From CAVVGZ01 sp963747965 (lineage in GTDB: Bacteria; Chloroflexota; Anaerolineae; Anaerolineales; Anaerolineaceae), in the NCBI GenBank assembly GCA_963747965.1, contig CAVVGZ010000005.1, positions 196,038 through 260,037 on the forward strand: a stretch of 64,000 nt of DNA, read 5' to 3'. Positions within the stretch are counted from its first letter, which is position 1. Every line of letters begins with the position of its first letter. The notes under the pieces are model-generated. The model made no database searches, was not told the DNA's origin, and saw nothing but the letters and a program-made list of their open reading frames with translations. Position numbers and translations under genes: made by a program. Positions 37,015 through 47,098 of the stretch are shown here, one piece after another.

Positions 37015-37434
37015 ATGGGCAAACAAAAACGGATATTATTCTACGGCGATACCCTGGTACTGGCTGGTGTAAGGGCAAGCCTGGAGGCGGAGACATCCTT
37101 CCAGGTGATTAAACACACCCACCTAAATGCGGATACTAAATCCCTGCTTGAAATGACACCTGATATTGTGATTTACGATACCGGATCTATGCAATCACAA
37201 TTCCTCGAAACGTTGTTCAGTCATAAATCAAACCTGATCCTTATTGGCATTAACCCGGAAAACAACCAGGTGCGCGTTTGGGCCGGATCCCAATTGTCCG
37301 GTTTATCCATTGTTGACCTGGTTAAGGTTATTGATGACCAATCATGGTTTGATATACTGCCCCAGTTGGTGAAGCCGCCTCTCCTCCCTAAACACAATCA
37401 AGTAAAATCCCTGCTTGACCCAATTGATTATTAA
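37015..37434 (+). CDS. Degenerate receiver-like protein
   Basis: About 139 residues: GKQKRILFYGDTLVLAGVRASL, then PDIVIYDTGSMQSQF, then NLILIGINPENNQVRVW. The alternation of strands and helices, and the YDTG at the place of the phospho-acceptor, resemble a receiver domain that keeps an aspartate but has lost the N-terminal acidic pair. Such pseudo-receivers often act as phosphorylation-independent partners. Two further in-frame ATG codons (36976, 37000) are possible starts; none has a strong ribosome binding site. It lies between the two-component pair and the giant gene. Confidence 0.6.
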   Translation: MGKQKRILFYGDTLVLAGVRASLEAETSFQVIKHTHLNADTKSLLEMTPDIVIYDTGSMQSQFLETLFSHKSNLILIGINPENNQVRVWAGSQLSGLSIVDLVKVIDDQSWFDILPQLVKPPLLPKHNQVKSLLDPIDY

Positions 37435-37783
37435 TATAAATCCTTTCCCCCTCTCCGGGCTGGAAAATTAGAAGCACACTGTCATATTTGACAGCCTGAT
37501 TGTTCCTGAACACTATCATTTCTATGACGTTTTAGACATTGTGATCCCAACCTCAAATTGTTATGCTGATCTTAATAAAGCGGGATTTTTTTCCGCGTGT
37601 TTTGTTGTGTCTATTTATCCTTTCGCTTCTGCAAGAGTAAGGAAATCCGGGAAGAAAGCAGTGTAACACCATTGAATATAATGCCTGCAAGGAACCGGTG
37701 GGAGAAAAAGCCATGAAATCACAAAACATCTTTGGGCATTCGGCAACTGGATTAACCCAGGATCCAGCCTGTCCAGGTAATCG
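37435..37783. promoter_or_regulatory. Leader of the giant gene with an inverted repeat
   Basis: CTGTCA-TATT-TGACAG at 37479-37494 is a 16-bp palindrome, a plausible binding site for a dimeric regulator such as the upstream LuxR-type protein. At 37713 an ATG with GGGAG upstream opens a 34-residue frame (MKSQNIFGHSATGLTQDPAC) that ends just after the giant ORF begins in another frame; it may be the true N-terminus if one more indel is corrected. Confidence 0.5.
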
Positions 37784-38680
37784 ATGGATCGGAATAATAC
37801 GCCTAGCTCCCTTTTAATTCTTCTCCTCGTCCTGGCTATTTCATCATATACTGTCCATGCAGAAGATGTCGTCACACCACCTGCAGAAGAAACGACAGTG
37901 GCAGGGGGTGAAACCGCGCCTGTGGATACCTCCGATACTGCGATAGATCCAGCAACCACAGAAACGACCGCTCCATCCGGAGAGATAACTGCCGCTGAAC
38001 AGGCAATTGACCCATCTGTCTCAACAGGAGAAACTACCCCAGCAGGGGAAGTCCCTGTCACAGAGACGGTCGTCGATGCATCCTTAACCAGCATTGAAGC
38101 TGGCGCGGCTGTAGTGTGCGATCCCGCAGTTGATCCAACCTGTGAGCCTGCCACAGCAGCAGATGGCACTGCAGATACAGCCTTAGATCCTGCTGCAGCA
38201 ACTACTGGATCGGAACCCACCGCAGGTGACTCCACCGATCCCTTACTTGCATCTGATCCTGCTGCAGTGGAAGTTTGTGATCCAGCTGTCACGGCTACCT
38301 GTGTTACCACAGAGGCAGAAAGCACCCCAAATTCAACCGAACAGCCGGATGCAGCGACTGAGGAGGAGTCCAGCACTCCGGAAGGCACTGGATTGGTTGA
38401 ATCGACCACTGGTACACTTCCCACCGGCACTGGAAGTGGAGAGACTATCTCCGACCCATCCCTGCTGCCATCTGAACCTCCAGCAGGTGATTTGGTCCTG
38501 GAAGCTGCCGAAATACCCGTTGAGAGTCCAACCGTCCTGTTAGAGTCCGTTGGTCCATCTACTGCGATCAGCGAAGATCCTGAGCGATACCGCAGAAACC
38601 ACGCTACAGAATGTAAGCCAGGATCCCTATTTTGTCAGGGATGGTGTGACGTATTACTTTTACCTTTCCGGCTGCGATAA
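37784..38680 (+). CDS. Giant protein, piece 1: signal peptide and acidic linker
   Basis: The frame starts MDRNNTPSSLLILLLVLAIS with a Sec signal ending near SYTVHA-ED. About 240 residues of Thr, Pro, Glu, Ala and Ser follow, with three VCDPAV or TC motifs. The sense leaves this frame near 38573 (GAT-C-CTG); the remaining codons to 38680 are out of frame. The acidic low-complexity stretch is like the stalk of surface proteins. Confidence 0.75.
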   Translation: MDRNNTPSSLLILLLVLAISSYTVHAEDVVTPPAEETTVAGGETAPVDTSDTAIDPATTETTAPSGEITAAEQAIDPSVSTGETTPAGEVPVTETVVDASLTSIEAGAAVVCDPAVDPTCEPATAADGTADTALDPAAATTGSEPTAGDSTDPLLASDPAAVEVCDPAVTATCVTTEAESTPNSTEQPDAATEEESSTPEGTGLVESTTGTLPTGTGSGETISDPSLLPSEPPAGDLVLEAAEIPVESPTVLLESVGPSTAISEDPERYRRNHATECKPGSLFCQGWCDVLLLPFRLR

Positions 38681-40427
38681 CAGCCCTGACCCTGACCATT
38701 GTATCGAGACACAGACTCCTATCCAGGCGTCGATCGACGACGTAAAAACAAACGGAATGCCGACAGACGGCACCATCTATCTGGAAGAGGGCGATTTTGA
38801 AGAGTCGTTTGTGATCGACGGATTTACCTCAGCCCTTACCATATGTAGCGTTCAGTTTCTCGATTCTACAAAGCCCGGGACCCAGCTGCTGGGGGATATT
38901 GAGGTAAAAAACTCAAGCGCGGCCATCGTACTGAAAAAATTTGACTTCCTTGGTTTAATAAAAGTTCAAAATGTACCCAACTTAACCGTTATCGGGACCG
39001 ATGGCGCTGACCTGATTAAGGTTCAACTCCTAGGTAATCAAAATATTGGGGTAACCCTCAACGGAGGCGAAGGCAGCGACCAGTACGCCGTCAGCATGGA
39101 AGGGACGGGGGGTACCCAGACGGTCAACATCAACGATACCGGTGTAAATGATGATAATGGGGATGGTACCTTTGAAGATGAGATAGACCAGGTGATGGTA
39201 TCGGGCACGACCGGAAATGATACCTTCATTGTTTCTACCGAGGTTATTATGGTTGACGAGGCCCCGCTGAACCAAAATACAATTCAGAGCGGCAGCCAGA
39301 CAGTAACCTCAAGCACGCTGGAAAAGTGGTTGGTGGACGGTAATGAAGGCAATGATACACTGCAAGCCAGCACGGCAAGCAGTGCAGTGCTCACCGAATT
39401 TGAGGTGAATGATCGCAACACTGGACACCTGACCGGACCGACAACTACCTTTGTAACCAGCTTTACCAATATTCAAAACCTGGTTGGCGGTGCCTATGAT
39501 GATACCTTCACAATCATGGAATTTGGCACCTTGAGCGGAAAGATCATGGGTGGTGGCGGGACTGACACACTTTATGGCCCAAGTTACCTTGCTACAGATG
39601 AGCCAGGGATGGGATATATCTGGGAGATAACGGGCAGTTACTCTGGCAGTCTGATTGATGCAGAGACCGGGCTGGTTATGATCCTTTTTGAACAAATTGA
39701 AGAACTCCTGGGCGGCGATTATGTTACTGACAGTATCCATGTGGCGATTGCTGGACTTATGGATTTACTCGATGGAGGCGACAGCGGACAAGACAGCCTG
39801 CTGATCGAACGCAATGGATTGGATGGCGTTATCCTGACAGGCGCTGGCACATTTTCAACCAATGACACCACCGGCCGTATGTTTAATTATGCCGGGATGG
39901 ATGACATCGTGGTCAGCAATGAGGCTGGAGATGGGATAACGGTCTTCGGAACCAACCTGGATGATATTATTGAGGTTTCCACTGAATTCCTTAATAAACT
40001 GGTGGTCGGCTTCCAAAACTACCTGATTGACCAGGGTGGAGGTCTTGTTGCAACTCTCTCTTATACGCTGCCATCGACAGCATTGGCTTTTGTCCTCTTG
40101 ACTGGCAATGATCAGATCAAATTTAATACCCTTGAACGCCTCACCGGCCTGAGTGTTACTGTTGACGGCGGTCCGGGCAATGATACGCTTATTGGGCCGG
40201 ATACAAACAACCAATGGGATGTCAACGGACCAGGGGAGGGGTTATTAAACGACATCGTCGCATTTCTTGGCATTGAAAACCTGGAGGGTGGAGCAGGCGA
40301 GGATCATGCGACTGGGCCACCCTACATACCGGCATCCATCGATCCCCCAACTGCCGAATTAAACACCTATTTATGGGTGATTAATGCTGATAATGCCGGC
40401 ATACTTGTACAACCCCTCCACCAATGA
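38550..40427 (+). CDS. Giant protein, piece 2: beta-helix-like region
   Basis: True sense from about 38574. The start (SDTAETTLQNVSQDPYFVRD, then TPIQASIDDVKTNG and TIYLEEGDFEESFVIDG) resembles the entry of pectate-lyase-type beta helices. Calcium-type motifs recur: GGEGSDQYAV, GTTGNDTFIVS, GNEGNDTLQAS, GAYDDTFTIM, GGGGTDTLYG, GPGNDTLIGPD. Ends at about 40418 in a CCCC run (extra C). Confidence 0.75.
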   Translation: MVHLLRSAKILSDTAETTLQNVSQDPYFVRDGVTYYFYLSGCDNSPDPDHCIETQTPIQASIDDVKTNGMPTDGTIYLEEGDFEESFVIDGFTSALTICSVQFLDSTKPGTQLLGDIEVKNSSAAIVLKKFDFLGLIKVQNVPNLTVIGTDGADLIKVQLLGNQNIGVTLNGGEGSDQYAVSMEGTGGTQTVNINDTGVNDDNGDGTFEDEIDQVMVSGTTGNDTFIVSTEVIMVDEAPLNQNTIQSGSQTVTSSTLEKWLVDGNEGNDTLQASTASSAVLTEFEVNDRNTGHLTGPTTTFVTSFTNIQNLVGGAYDDTFTIMEFGTLSGKIMGGGGTDTLYGPSYLATDEPGMGYIWEITGSYSGSLIDAETGLVMILFEQIEELLGGDYVTDSIHVAIAGLMDLLDGGDSGQDSLLIERNGLDGVILTGAGTFSTNDTTGRMFNYAGMDDIVVSNEAGDGITVFGTNLDDIIEVSTEFLNKLVVGFQNYLIDQGGGLVATLSYTLPSTALAFVLLTGNDQIKFNTLERLTGLSVTVDGGPGNDTLIGPDTNNQWDVNGPGEGLLNDIVAFLGIENLEGGAGEDHATGPPYIPASIDPPTAELNTYLWVINADNAGILVQPLHQ

Positions 40428-40774
40428 AACTTACGTCACACTTCACAGAGATGGAGCAGTTAACCGGGCAGGACGGCACCTCGAATACTTTTTTGGTTGA
40501 AGCAGCAGGCGATATTGATCAGGTAAACGGTGGCACAGGTCCATTAGGGGGATTTGACTACCTGACGATTGTTCTGGATGATACACCCGATATTTTCGTT
40601 ATCCCAAACAGCAGCGGTTCTGGGTCGGTGACAACCACCGAGACAACTCCGCGTACGATTGCTTATACAGGGTTGGATGATCTCGTCAAACAGACCACGA
40701 CTGACAGTCACCATCGATGGAACCAACGGCGAGGATACGATTGGGATTTCGGATTATGTTGGCGACGGCAATGA
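40424..40774 (+). CDS. Giant protein, piece 3
   Basis: Between about 40419 and 40442 the sense runs in a third frame (PSTNETYVT), then in this one from about 40443 (FTEMEQLTGQDGTSNTF). It continues to about 40698, where an inserted A in ACG-A-CTG shifts it. Same beta-helix style with GTSNTFLVEAAGDIDQVNGG. Confidence 0.65.
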   Translation: MKLTSHFTEMEQLTGQDGTSNTFLVEAAGDIDQVNGGTGPLGGFDYLTIVLDDTPDIFVIPNSSGSGSVTTTETTPRTIAYTGLDDLVKQTTTDSHHRWNQRRGYDWDFGLCWRRQ

Positions 40775-41831
40775 GCAGGGGCAAACCGGCTATCACATGA
40801 TGCAGATGACCATGGCCGGTCGCCAGTTCCTGATCAATGGCGTGTTGAGTGATTATTATATATTTACTCTTCCCACTGAGTCCCTGATCGTAAAAGGCCA
40901 TAGCGGGGCGGACACAATAACTATTTACTCTCTCGACCCGGAATTTGGTTTGATCGGTGCACCCGGTACGGAGACGACGCTGGGTATTTATGGAAACGAG
41001 GACGGCGCTCCGGAGCTGTTCCCTGACCTGGCCTATGATGAAGTGATATTTGCCGGGGATGTTTATACCAACGGCGCCTACCTGGAGGTCTTTGCTGAGA
41101 CCATCAAGCAAGCTGATAATGTAACCGTTTCGACCTACAAAGCCGATGGTTCGGGTGATGGAAATTCTATCACCTGGCGGGCGCGCAAGATTGGTGCCGC
41201 TGAGCTGGAAAACCTTTCCCCGGTCATGGTGATGACCAAAGAGGTTTATGTAGAAATTGGAGAAAATGCAACCCTAAAGGCGACCGAAATTTACATCTTA
41301 ACCTATGCAGAAGACCGATCCTTTGCGGATATTCTCACCATAGACCCGTTATTAAACAAGTTTGTGGTCGGTCCGGCGCTGGATGAATTGGCCAGCCTGA
41401 TATCCCTGCCCTTCAAGGTGCTTTTCAAAGAAACCATCTCGAACATCGTTATTAAAGAAGGCGCACAGATTCTGGGCGAGGATACCGTTGAAATCGAATC
41501 CTCTGCCAAAGCGGATGCCACCGGGGTAGCCAAGGGCACCCTGTTCAGCATCGGCTACGCTGAGGCCAAAGCCCATTCCAGCATTACCATTGAATCCGAT
41601 GTGGTGATATCTTCCGAAAACGGCGCCATCATTATCATGTCTGGCGCTGAAGCCAACGCCAAGATGGGGACTGAAACCAAACGCACCCTGAGCAACGTGA
41701 TGAGCCCTGATTCGGCCCAGTTTGCCATTTCGATTGCCGTAGCCTATGCCGATTCTTACTCCCATATCGACGTGGCGGCTGGCGCGGTTATCACCGCCGG
41801 CAATGACAGCCAATATCACGACGGGCGGTAA
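40659..41831 (+). CDS. Giant protein, piece 4: end of beta-helix, start of repeat array
   Basis: True sense from about 40699 (LTVTIDGTNGEDTIGISDYV) to about 41810. It has more GNDT-like turns (HSGADTITIYSL), then passes into the repeat array at VYVEIGENATLKATEIYILT. The first alanine/serine-rich repeats appear near 41490 (KADATGVAKGTLFSIGYAEAK). Ends with an extra C near AGC-CAAT. Confidence 0.7.
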   Translation: MLIQGWMISSNRPRLTVTIDGTNGEDTIGISDYVGDGNEQGQTGYHMMQMTMAGRQFLINGVLSDYYIFTLPTESLIVKGHSGADTITIYSLDPEFGLIGAPGTETTLGIYGNEDGAPELFPDLAYDEVIFAGDVYTNGAYLEVFAETIKQADNVTVSTYKADGSGDGNSITWRARKIGAAELENLSPVMVMTKEVYVEIGENATLKATEIYILTYAEDRSFADILTIDPLLNKFVVGPALDELASLISLPFKVLFKETISNIVIKEGAQILGEDTVEIESSAKADATGVAKGTLFSIGYAEAKAHSSITIESDVVISSENGAIIIMSGAEANAKMGTETKRTLSNVMSPDSAQFAISIAVAYADSYSHIDVAAGAVITAGNDSQYHDGR

Positions 41832-44292
41832 GGTTAAAGCCGAAGCGGAAGCCAAGTCCGGGCTGTTTGCCGATGGAACCGCCGGATTGGCATTCGCCAT
41901 CGAGCTCTCCGACGCCGATATCAAGACCGATTTCAACGGAACCATGATCGCCGAAATGCAGCCTGGTTCGATTGTTAAGATTGAAATTGACCCGACAGTG
42001 ACCAACCCGTCTGATATCGGGTATGTGGATTATGAAAGGAATATGATCCATGTCGGCCCGACTGCCCTGGTGACCGAAGACCAGATCACCTATACCAGCC
42101 GGCGTGGGATAAATATCGGTAATTTGATAAGCGGCCAGGTGTATTACGTGATTACTGCCCCTGATGATCCTCTTACAACAACGGTGGACGAATCAGAAGA
42201 ATGGATCCAGCTGGCTGTGTATGAGGCAGACTCCATCGCGGGAAATGCGCTTGATATCAACCAGATTGCCGGGGTAACCACTAGTTTGAATACCAAGGCC
42301 TTCGACTCCGCTGCGGTAGACGACGAAGCAGATACCATTAACCTGGACATGGTTGGAATTAACAACACCTATGAACTCGGCCAGGCGGTGGTATACCACC
42401 AAAACGGTGGCCCGGCCATCCCCGGTCTGGTAGAAGGTGGAACCTATTACGTCATCACTGCAATAGACCAGTATGACCTGCAGGGAAATTCGCGCTTTAC
42501 AGAAAATCAGATTATCAGACTTGCAGAAACCGAGAATGAAGCCCGGGCGGGAGTCTGGATCGACATCGGTCCGGCAGCGAGCAGCGTTTATGATTATACA
42601 TTGGGTGCAAAGCACGTGCTGGATTCCGGTCTGGCAACCGGGATAGGTGTGCTCTCAAGCCTGGAAGCGGAAGACAAAGCCACCTCCGAAGCAGGTATGG
42701 AGAGCGAAGATTCTCCCTCCAACAAAGCCAGCGAGTTCCTGGATAAGTACACCAGTGTCACCGGTTTTAATATTTTTGGGAAGATTTTTGAGGCTTTGAC
42801 CGCCAGTTATAAAAAGGAAGGTCCTTCCCAGGGCGGCGGCAGCAAACTGGCCGTCACCGGGGCGCTGACCTTTTCCTATGCTGACCATGACGTGATCACG
42901 ACCATTGGCAGCCAGGCTGTACTTAAATCCAACGAAGACCTGGAAGTCAGGGCCACCATCAAGGAGAAGATGCAGTACAGCACGGAAAGCTCCTTTGAAC
43001 CGCAGACAAACGACAAGGATGAGAGCACTGGTTCCAGCGCGGCCACCAGCTTCAGCGTGGCGATCACCATCGGGATTGTTAACAACAATGCCCAGGTGAT
43101 TGTCAACAGCGGGGCACGGCTGGATGGGCTGCGGGCTACCCGGATCATTTCCAAGGTCGAGTACCCCTACCTGCAGTCGTTGGATGAAGCTATCCCGTTG
43201 AGCATGAGCGAATTACTGGACTCTCTGCGCACCGAGGGCCTGGAATATGTTAACAACTGGCTGGATGGGACGCTGGGCATCAAGTCCCGCATGCTGAATA
43301 CCTGGACGCGCGCGTCCGGGCAGGCAGATAAGGTTTCGATCGCTGGCGCAATCACAGTGCTGGTACTTACAAATACAGCCGAGTCGATCGTACACAGCGG
43401 CGTGCTGATCAACCAGGATACAGCCTGGCGCAGCACTGACAAGTTGATTAATCCAGTTTATTATAACCATCCCAACCAGACCGGCGAACAAACGGTCTCG
43501 ATCGAGGCATCCAACTACCTGCAGATGTTCAACATGACCGGGATCTTCGATCTGCAGCTGCCCAGTGCCACCCTTGATCCTTTGAACCCGGAATTTGAGG
43601 GTGGATCGGCATCGGTGGGCTCAAGCGGTAAGAAAGGCGGTTTTGGGGGCGCCTTTTACCTGAGCTTCATCGATAACACCACCCGGGCAGTGGTGGAGAG
43701 TACGCCTACTTCCCAGACCAAAATTTACAGTGGTTACGACGGCGGTTTCAATATCAAGGCCGATGAGTTGTTCTTTAAGATCGACCTCGGCCAGGCCGGG
43801 GCCAATTCAAGCAAAATAGGGGTTGCCGGTACCGTCCTGTATACCCAGCACGACAGCGACACAATAGCCCAGATCAGCAGTGATGCAAAAGTGACCGGGC
43901 GTACGCTGACCATGTACGCAGCCAGCCTGGGCACCCAGGCTACCTATGCCGGCGCGGTTGTCAAGGGCGAAGGCCTGGGGGTCGGCATCTCGGTGGCGGT
44001 CAATAATGTTAACCGTACCGTTAAGGCGTTGATCGGAGCGGATGATGTGCTCAATAGCACGGGCAGCGGCCCAAGCGTCGGACCACAATTTCGATCTCAC
44101 CGGTGCACTGGAAGTCAAGGCGGTGGTCAGCGGGAACTTATGGTCCTTCACCATCGCTGCGGCGGTGATGTCCACATCCCCGGATACAACCCCACCTCCT
44201 GCTGGAACCTCCCCCAAGGCGCTTTCCATCCTGGGTACATCCACGGAAACGCCAGCGAAAGGCTTTGCCGGTGCCGGTGCGGTCTCGGTTAA
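41746..44292 (+). CDS. Giant protein, piece 5: repeat array with YYVITA modules
   Basis: True sense from about 41812 (NITTGGKVKAEAEAKSGLFA) to about 44080. It carries two copies of a small module with a G-x-x-YYVITA core (GQVYYVITAPDD, GGTYYVITAIDQ), also found later as YYVHVVD and YFVHVVD. Adhesin-like repeats then resume (ALTFSYADHDVITTIGSQAV, GAITVLVLTNTAESIVHSGV). Shift by one G in AGC-G-TCG. Confidence 0.7.
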   Translation: MPILTPISTWRLARLSPPAMTANITTGGKVKAEAEAKSGLFADGTAGLAFAIELSDADIKTDFNGTMIAEMQPGSIVKIEIDPTVTNPSDIGYVDYERNMIHVGPTALVTEDQITYTSRRGINIGNLISGQVYYVITAPDDPLTTTVDESEEWIQLAVYEADSIAGNALDINQIAGVTTSLNTKAFDSAAVDDEADTINLDMVGINNTYELGQAVVYHQNGGPAIPGLVEGGTYYVITAIDQYDLQGNSRFTENQIIRLAETENEARAGVWIDIGPAASSVYDYTLGAKHVLDSGLATGIGVLSSLEAEDKATSEAGMESEDSPSNKASEFLDKYTSVTGFNIFGKIFEALTASYKKEGPSQGGGSKLAVTGALTFSYADHDVITTIGSQAVLKSNEDLEVRATIKEKMQYSTESSFEPQTNDKDESTGSSAATSFSVAITIGIVNNNAQVIVNSGARLDGLRATRIISKVEYPYLQSLDEAIPLSMSELLDSLRTEGLEYVNNWLDGTLGIKSRMLNTWTRASGQADKVSIAGAITVLVLTNTAESIVHSGVLINQDTAWRSTDKLINPVYYNHPNQTGEQTVSIEASNYLQMFNMTGIFDLQLPSATLDPLNPEFEGGSASVGSSGKKGGFGGAFYLSFIDNTTRAVVESTPTSQTKIYSGYDGGFNIKADELFFKIDLGQAGANSSKIGVAGTVLYTQHDSDTIAQISSDAKVTGRTLTMYAASLGTQATYAGAVVKGEGLGVGISVAVNNVNRTVKALIGADDVLNSTGSGPSVGPQFRSHRCTGSQGGGQRELMVLHHRCGGDVHIPGYNPTSCWNLPQGAFHPGYIHGNASERLCRCRCGLG

Positions 44293-47098
44293 CGTGGTGC
44301 AGGATACCATCCAGGCATCCATTGTGGACGCCGGGCAAGTGAAAGCTGCCAGCGTGTCTGTGCTAGCTGAAAACAAGCTCTTCCATGTTTCCGCTACCGG
44401 CGGTATGGCCATTGTAAAGGGAAAAAGCAACAATTCTTCCACGTCTTTGGCAGGGGCGATAAGTGTGAACGTCCTGGATAACAGCCAGCGTGCCTTTATC
44501 CTGGATACAGCCATCGAAACCCTCACCGGCGATTTGCGTGTTGAAGCGGCGCGCAAAGGCCCGATGATCTCCGTCAGTGCTGGTGCAGCCGGCGCTACAT
44601 CCCAGAAGGGAATTGCCGTGGCCGGCTCCTTTTCTGCAAATGTGCTGCTGGACGAAACCGAGGCGTACATGGAGTACGTCAATAAAGCGGTCGTCGCTGG
44701 CAGTACCACTGTAAAAGCCAGTGACGAGGCGCGTATTATCGCCATTGGCGGCGGGATCGCCTATGGCGGAAAAGCCGGTGTCGGCCTGGGCTTTGGGCTT
44801 AACCTGTTGGGTACCGACCAGAACCCAACCCTGACCCGCGCTTATATTAAAAATTCGGTCCTGGAAATGAATGATGGCATGCTGGAGGTCTCGGTACGCA
44901 ACGAGAATCCCGACGGCACGGAACCGCGTATCATTGCGGTCGGCGGCGGGATCGGCATCAGCAGCCCATCCCAGGGCAAGATTGGCATCGGCGCCTACAT
45001 GGCGGTCAACATCATCGTCCATCAAAATGAGGCTTTCATCCAGAACTCAACCATCACCGAAACAGCCGGCAGCAGCGCTCCGCTGAACACGTTGATCAGA
45101 GCGGAGGATACCTCCGGTATTGTTGCCGTCATCGTGGGTGTGGGCGTTTCTTCGGGATCAGCCGTTGGTGCTGCAATTACTTACAACGAGATCGACAACC
45201 AGATCAGGGCTTACCTGGATCATGTCAGCCTGACCAGCAACGGCACCCTGACCATTGAAGCCATCAGCGAATCGAGCATCGGCACGGCCGCAGTGGGTGT
45301 AGGCGTTTCCACCGGGCAGGGCAAGCTGGCCGGGGCTGGCTCGATTGCCATCAACACGATCACCAACCTGATCGATGCACGCATCATCGGTGAGGGAACC
45401 ATCAGCACCGCTGGGACAATCAAGCTGACAGCCAGCGATGAGTCTCTGATCGTATCGATCGCCGGCGGCGTTTCGGTTGCCGCAAACGGAAAAGCTGTGG
45501 GAGCAGCAGTCAGTTACAACCTGATTTCCAACCAGGTGAAGGCGTATATTGAAGATGCCGTTGTTACTGCGGCGGGCGCAATCTCCGACATCCTTGTTAC
45601 AGCCTCCTCCGGTTCCATCCTGGTTTCCATAGCGGTTGGAGGGGCATTTGCGGGCGATTTTGCGCTGGGTGGTTCGCTGACCGTCAATTCAATCTCCAAT
45701 TCCCTGGATGCCCACATTAAAAACAGCACTCTGGTGCAGGCCGGGCGGGATGTAAACCTGGTGGCAGTGGAAAGGGACACGCTGGTTGCGGTTGCGGGCG
45801 GATTTGCAGGCTCCTCTCACAGCTCGGCCGTGGGGGCGGCCCTGGCCTACAACTACATTGGCGGCAGCCTGGATCCGGGCAACCCGGACCTGATCAACCG
45901 TGATTCAACGGCCGTCGACCAGATCACGGCTTATGTTGATAACGCTCATGTTTTGGCTGGCCGTGATCTTCTCGTTTCGGCAGGAGTCCTGCCGGCGACG
46001 GCTGTGCCGCCAACCAATTTAAATGTCTATGACGACCCGGAAAGCACGGATGACGATATTTTGCTGCCGGAAGAAGCCAATTCGCAGATCGTCAGCATCA
46101 CAGTCGGTGGTGCAGTGGCGAACAACCTGGCTATCGGCGGCTCCATTTCGGTCAATGTGATTGCACATGACATCACCGCTTATATCACCGGTACACGCAG
46201 TGTCAAGGCGAATGGCAGCATCCTGATTGCCGCAGCAGACGATGTGAAAGTGGCAAATGTAGCCGGCGGGGTGGCACTTGGCAATAATGCGGTTGGTGCG
46301 GGTGTGGCGATGAACATCACCCATAACAACATCTCCGCATACATCGGTGCAGGCGCAACCGTTGATGCTTTGGGCGGCGGCAACGGCCTGTATGCGCCGG
46401 TGGGCACCAAAGACAGCGATGGTGATATCGAAACCATGCTGGTAAAAGGGTTGGCAGTCTCAGCCACCTCCTTTGAGAAGGTCTTTACTCTGGCGGTCGG
46501 CGGCGCTGCAGCGGGCAGGGCGGCGCTGGCGGGTTCACTTTCCACCAATGCCCTGGTAGAAACGACCAAAGCGTATATCGGGGAGAATGCCCAGATCAAC
46601 ATGGGAACCACGGGCGAGAATGCCAACCAAACCGTGCTGGTGATTGCCTCTGACCGGACCAACCTGACCGGGATAGGCGGCAGCATCGCACTCGGCGGCA
46701 CCGGGGGGATTGGCGCCGGGATTGACGTGAGTGTTATCGTAAAAGACACGGATGCGCACATTGGCAGCGGGGCAGATGTGCAAGCCAAGCGCGATGTGCT
46801 TGTGCAGGCATTTTCAGAGGAGAAGGTTGTTTCGGTTGCAGCGGGTGTTGGCGTGGGCGGAACGGCAGGAATCGCAGGCGGGATCGATGTTTCGGTGCTG
46901 ACCGTGACAACCCAGGCTTATATCGAAGGTGAAAAAACTGTTGACAGAGATCACGTACACAGGCGCCACTGTGGATGCGGGCGGCAGCGTGGTGGTTTCT
47001 GCGGAAGAAAAGACGCAGATCGATGTGATCGGTGGCAGCCTGGCTGCCGGCGGTACCGCTGGAATTGGCGGTGCGGTTGCCCTTCCGGTAGTTGTTAA
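44042..47098 (+). CDS. Giant protein, piece 6: core of the beta-repeat array
   Basis: True sense from about 44083 (SDHNFDLTGALEVKAVVSGN) to about 46940. Roughly 950 residues of repeats about 80-130 residues long; each has a GAISVNVL.N...AYI strand, a VDAGG or V.AGR turn, a D..VVAVAGG strand and a G.AVGAAV.YN strand. Composition is Ala/Gly/Val-rich and almost free of Cys. This is the pattern of very large bacterial adhesins and S-layer-like proteins. Confidence 0.7.
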   Translation: MMCSIARAAAQASDHNFDLTGALEVKAVVSGNLWSFTIAAAVMSTSPDTTPPPAGTSPKALSILGTSTETPAKGFAGAGAVSVNVVQDTIQASIVDAGQVKAASVSVLAENKLFHVSATGGMAIVKGKSNNSSTSLAGAISVNVLDNSQRAFILDTAIETLTGDLRVEAARKGPMISVSAGAAGATSQKGIAVAGSFSANVLLDETEAYMEYVNKAVVAGSTTVKASDEARIIAIGGGIAYGGKAGVGLGFGLNLLGTDQNPTLTRAYIKNSVLEMNDGMLEVSVRNENPDGTEPRIIAVGGGIGISSPSQGKIGIGAYMAVNIIVHQNEAFIQNSTITETAGSSAPLNTLIRAEDTSGIVAVIVGVGVSSGSAVGAAITYNEIDNQIRAYLDHVSLTSNGTLTIEAISESSIGTAAVGVGVSTGQGKLAGAGSIAINTITNLIDARIIGEGTISTAGTIKLTASDESLIVSIAGGVSVAANGKAVGAAVSYNLISNQVKAYIEDAVVTAAGAISDILVTASSGSILVSIAVGGAFAGDFALGGSLTVNSISNSLDAHIKNSTLVQAGRDVNLVAVERDTLVAVAGGFAGSSHSSAVGAALAYNYIGGSLDPGNPDLINRDSTAVDQITAYVDNAHVLAGRDLLVSAGVLPATAVPPTNLNVYDDPESTDDDILLPEEANSQIVSITVGGAVANNLAIGGSISVNVIAHDITAYITGTRSVKANGSILIAAADDVKVANVAGGVALGNNAVGAGVAMNITHNNISAYIGAGATVDALGGGNGLYAPVGTKDSDGDIETMLVKGLAVSATSFEKVFTLAVGGAAAGRAALAGSLSTNALVETTKAYIGENAQINMGTTGENANQTVLVIASDRTNLTGIGGSIALGGTGGIGAGIDVSVIVKDTDAHIGSGADVQAKRDVLVQAFSEEKVVSVAAGVGVGGTAGIAGGIDVSVLTVTTQAYIEGEKTVDRDHVHRRHCGCGRQRGGFCGRKDADRCDRWQPGCRRYRWNWRCGCPSGSC

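Noticed and set aside
44363..45025. Long minus-strand reading frame opposite the giant gene
   Set aside because: It mirrors the Ala/Gly/Val repeat coding on the plus strand, has no ribosome binding site and no recognisable protein; several similar antisense frames (for example 52091-52810, 54662-55513) have the same cause.
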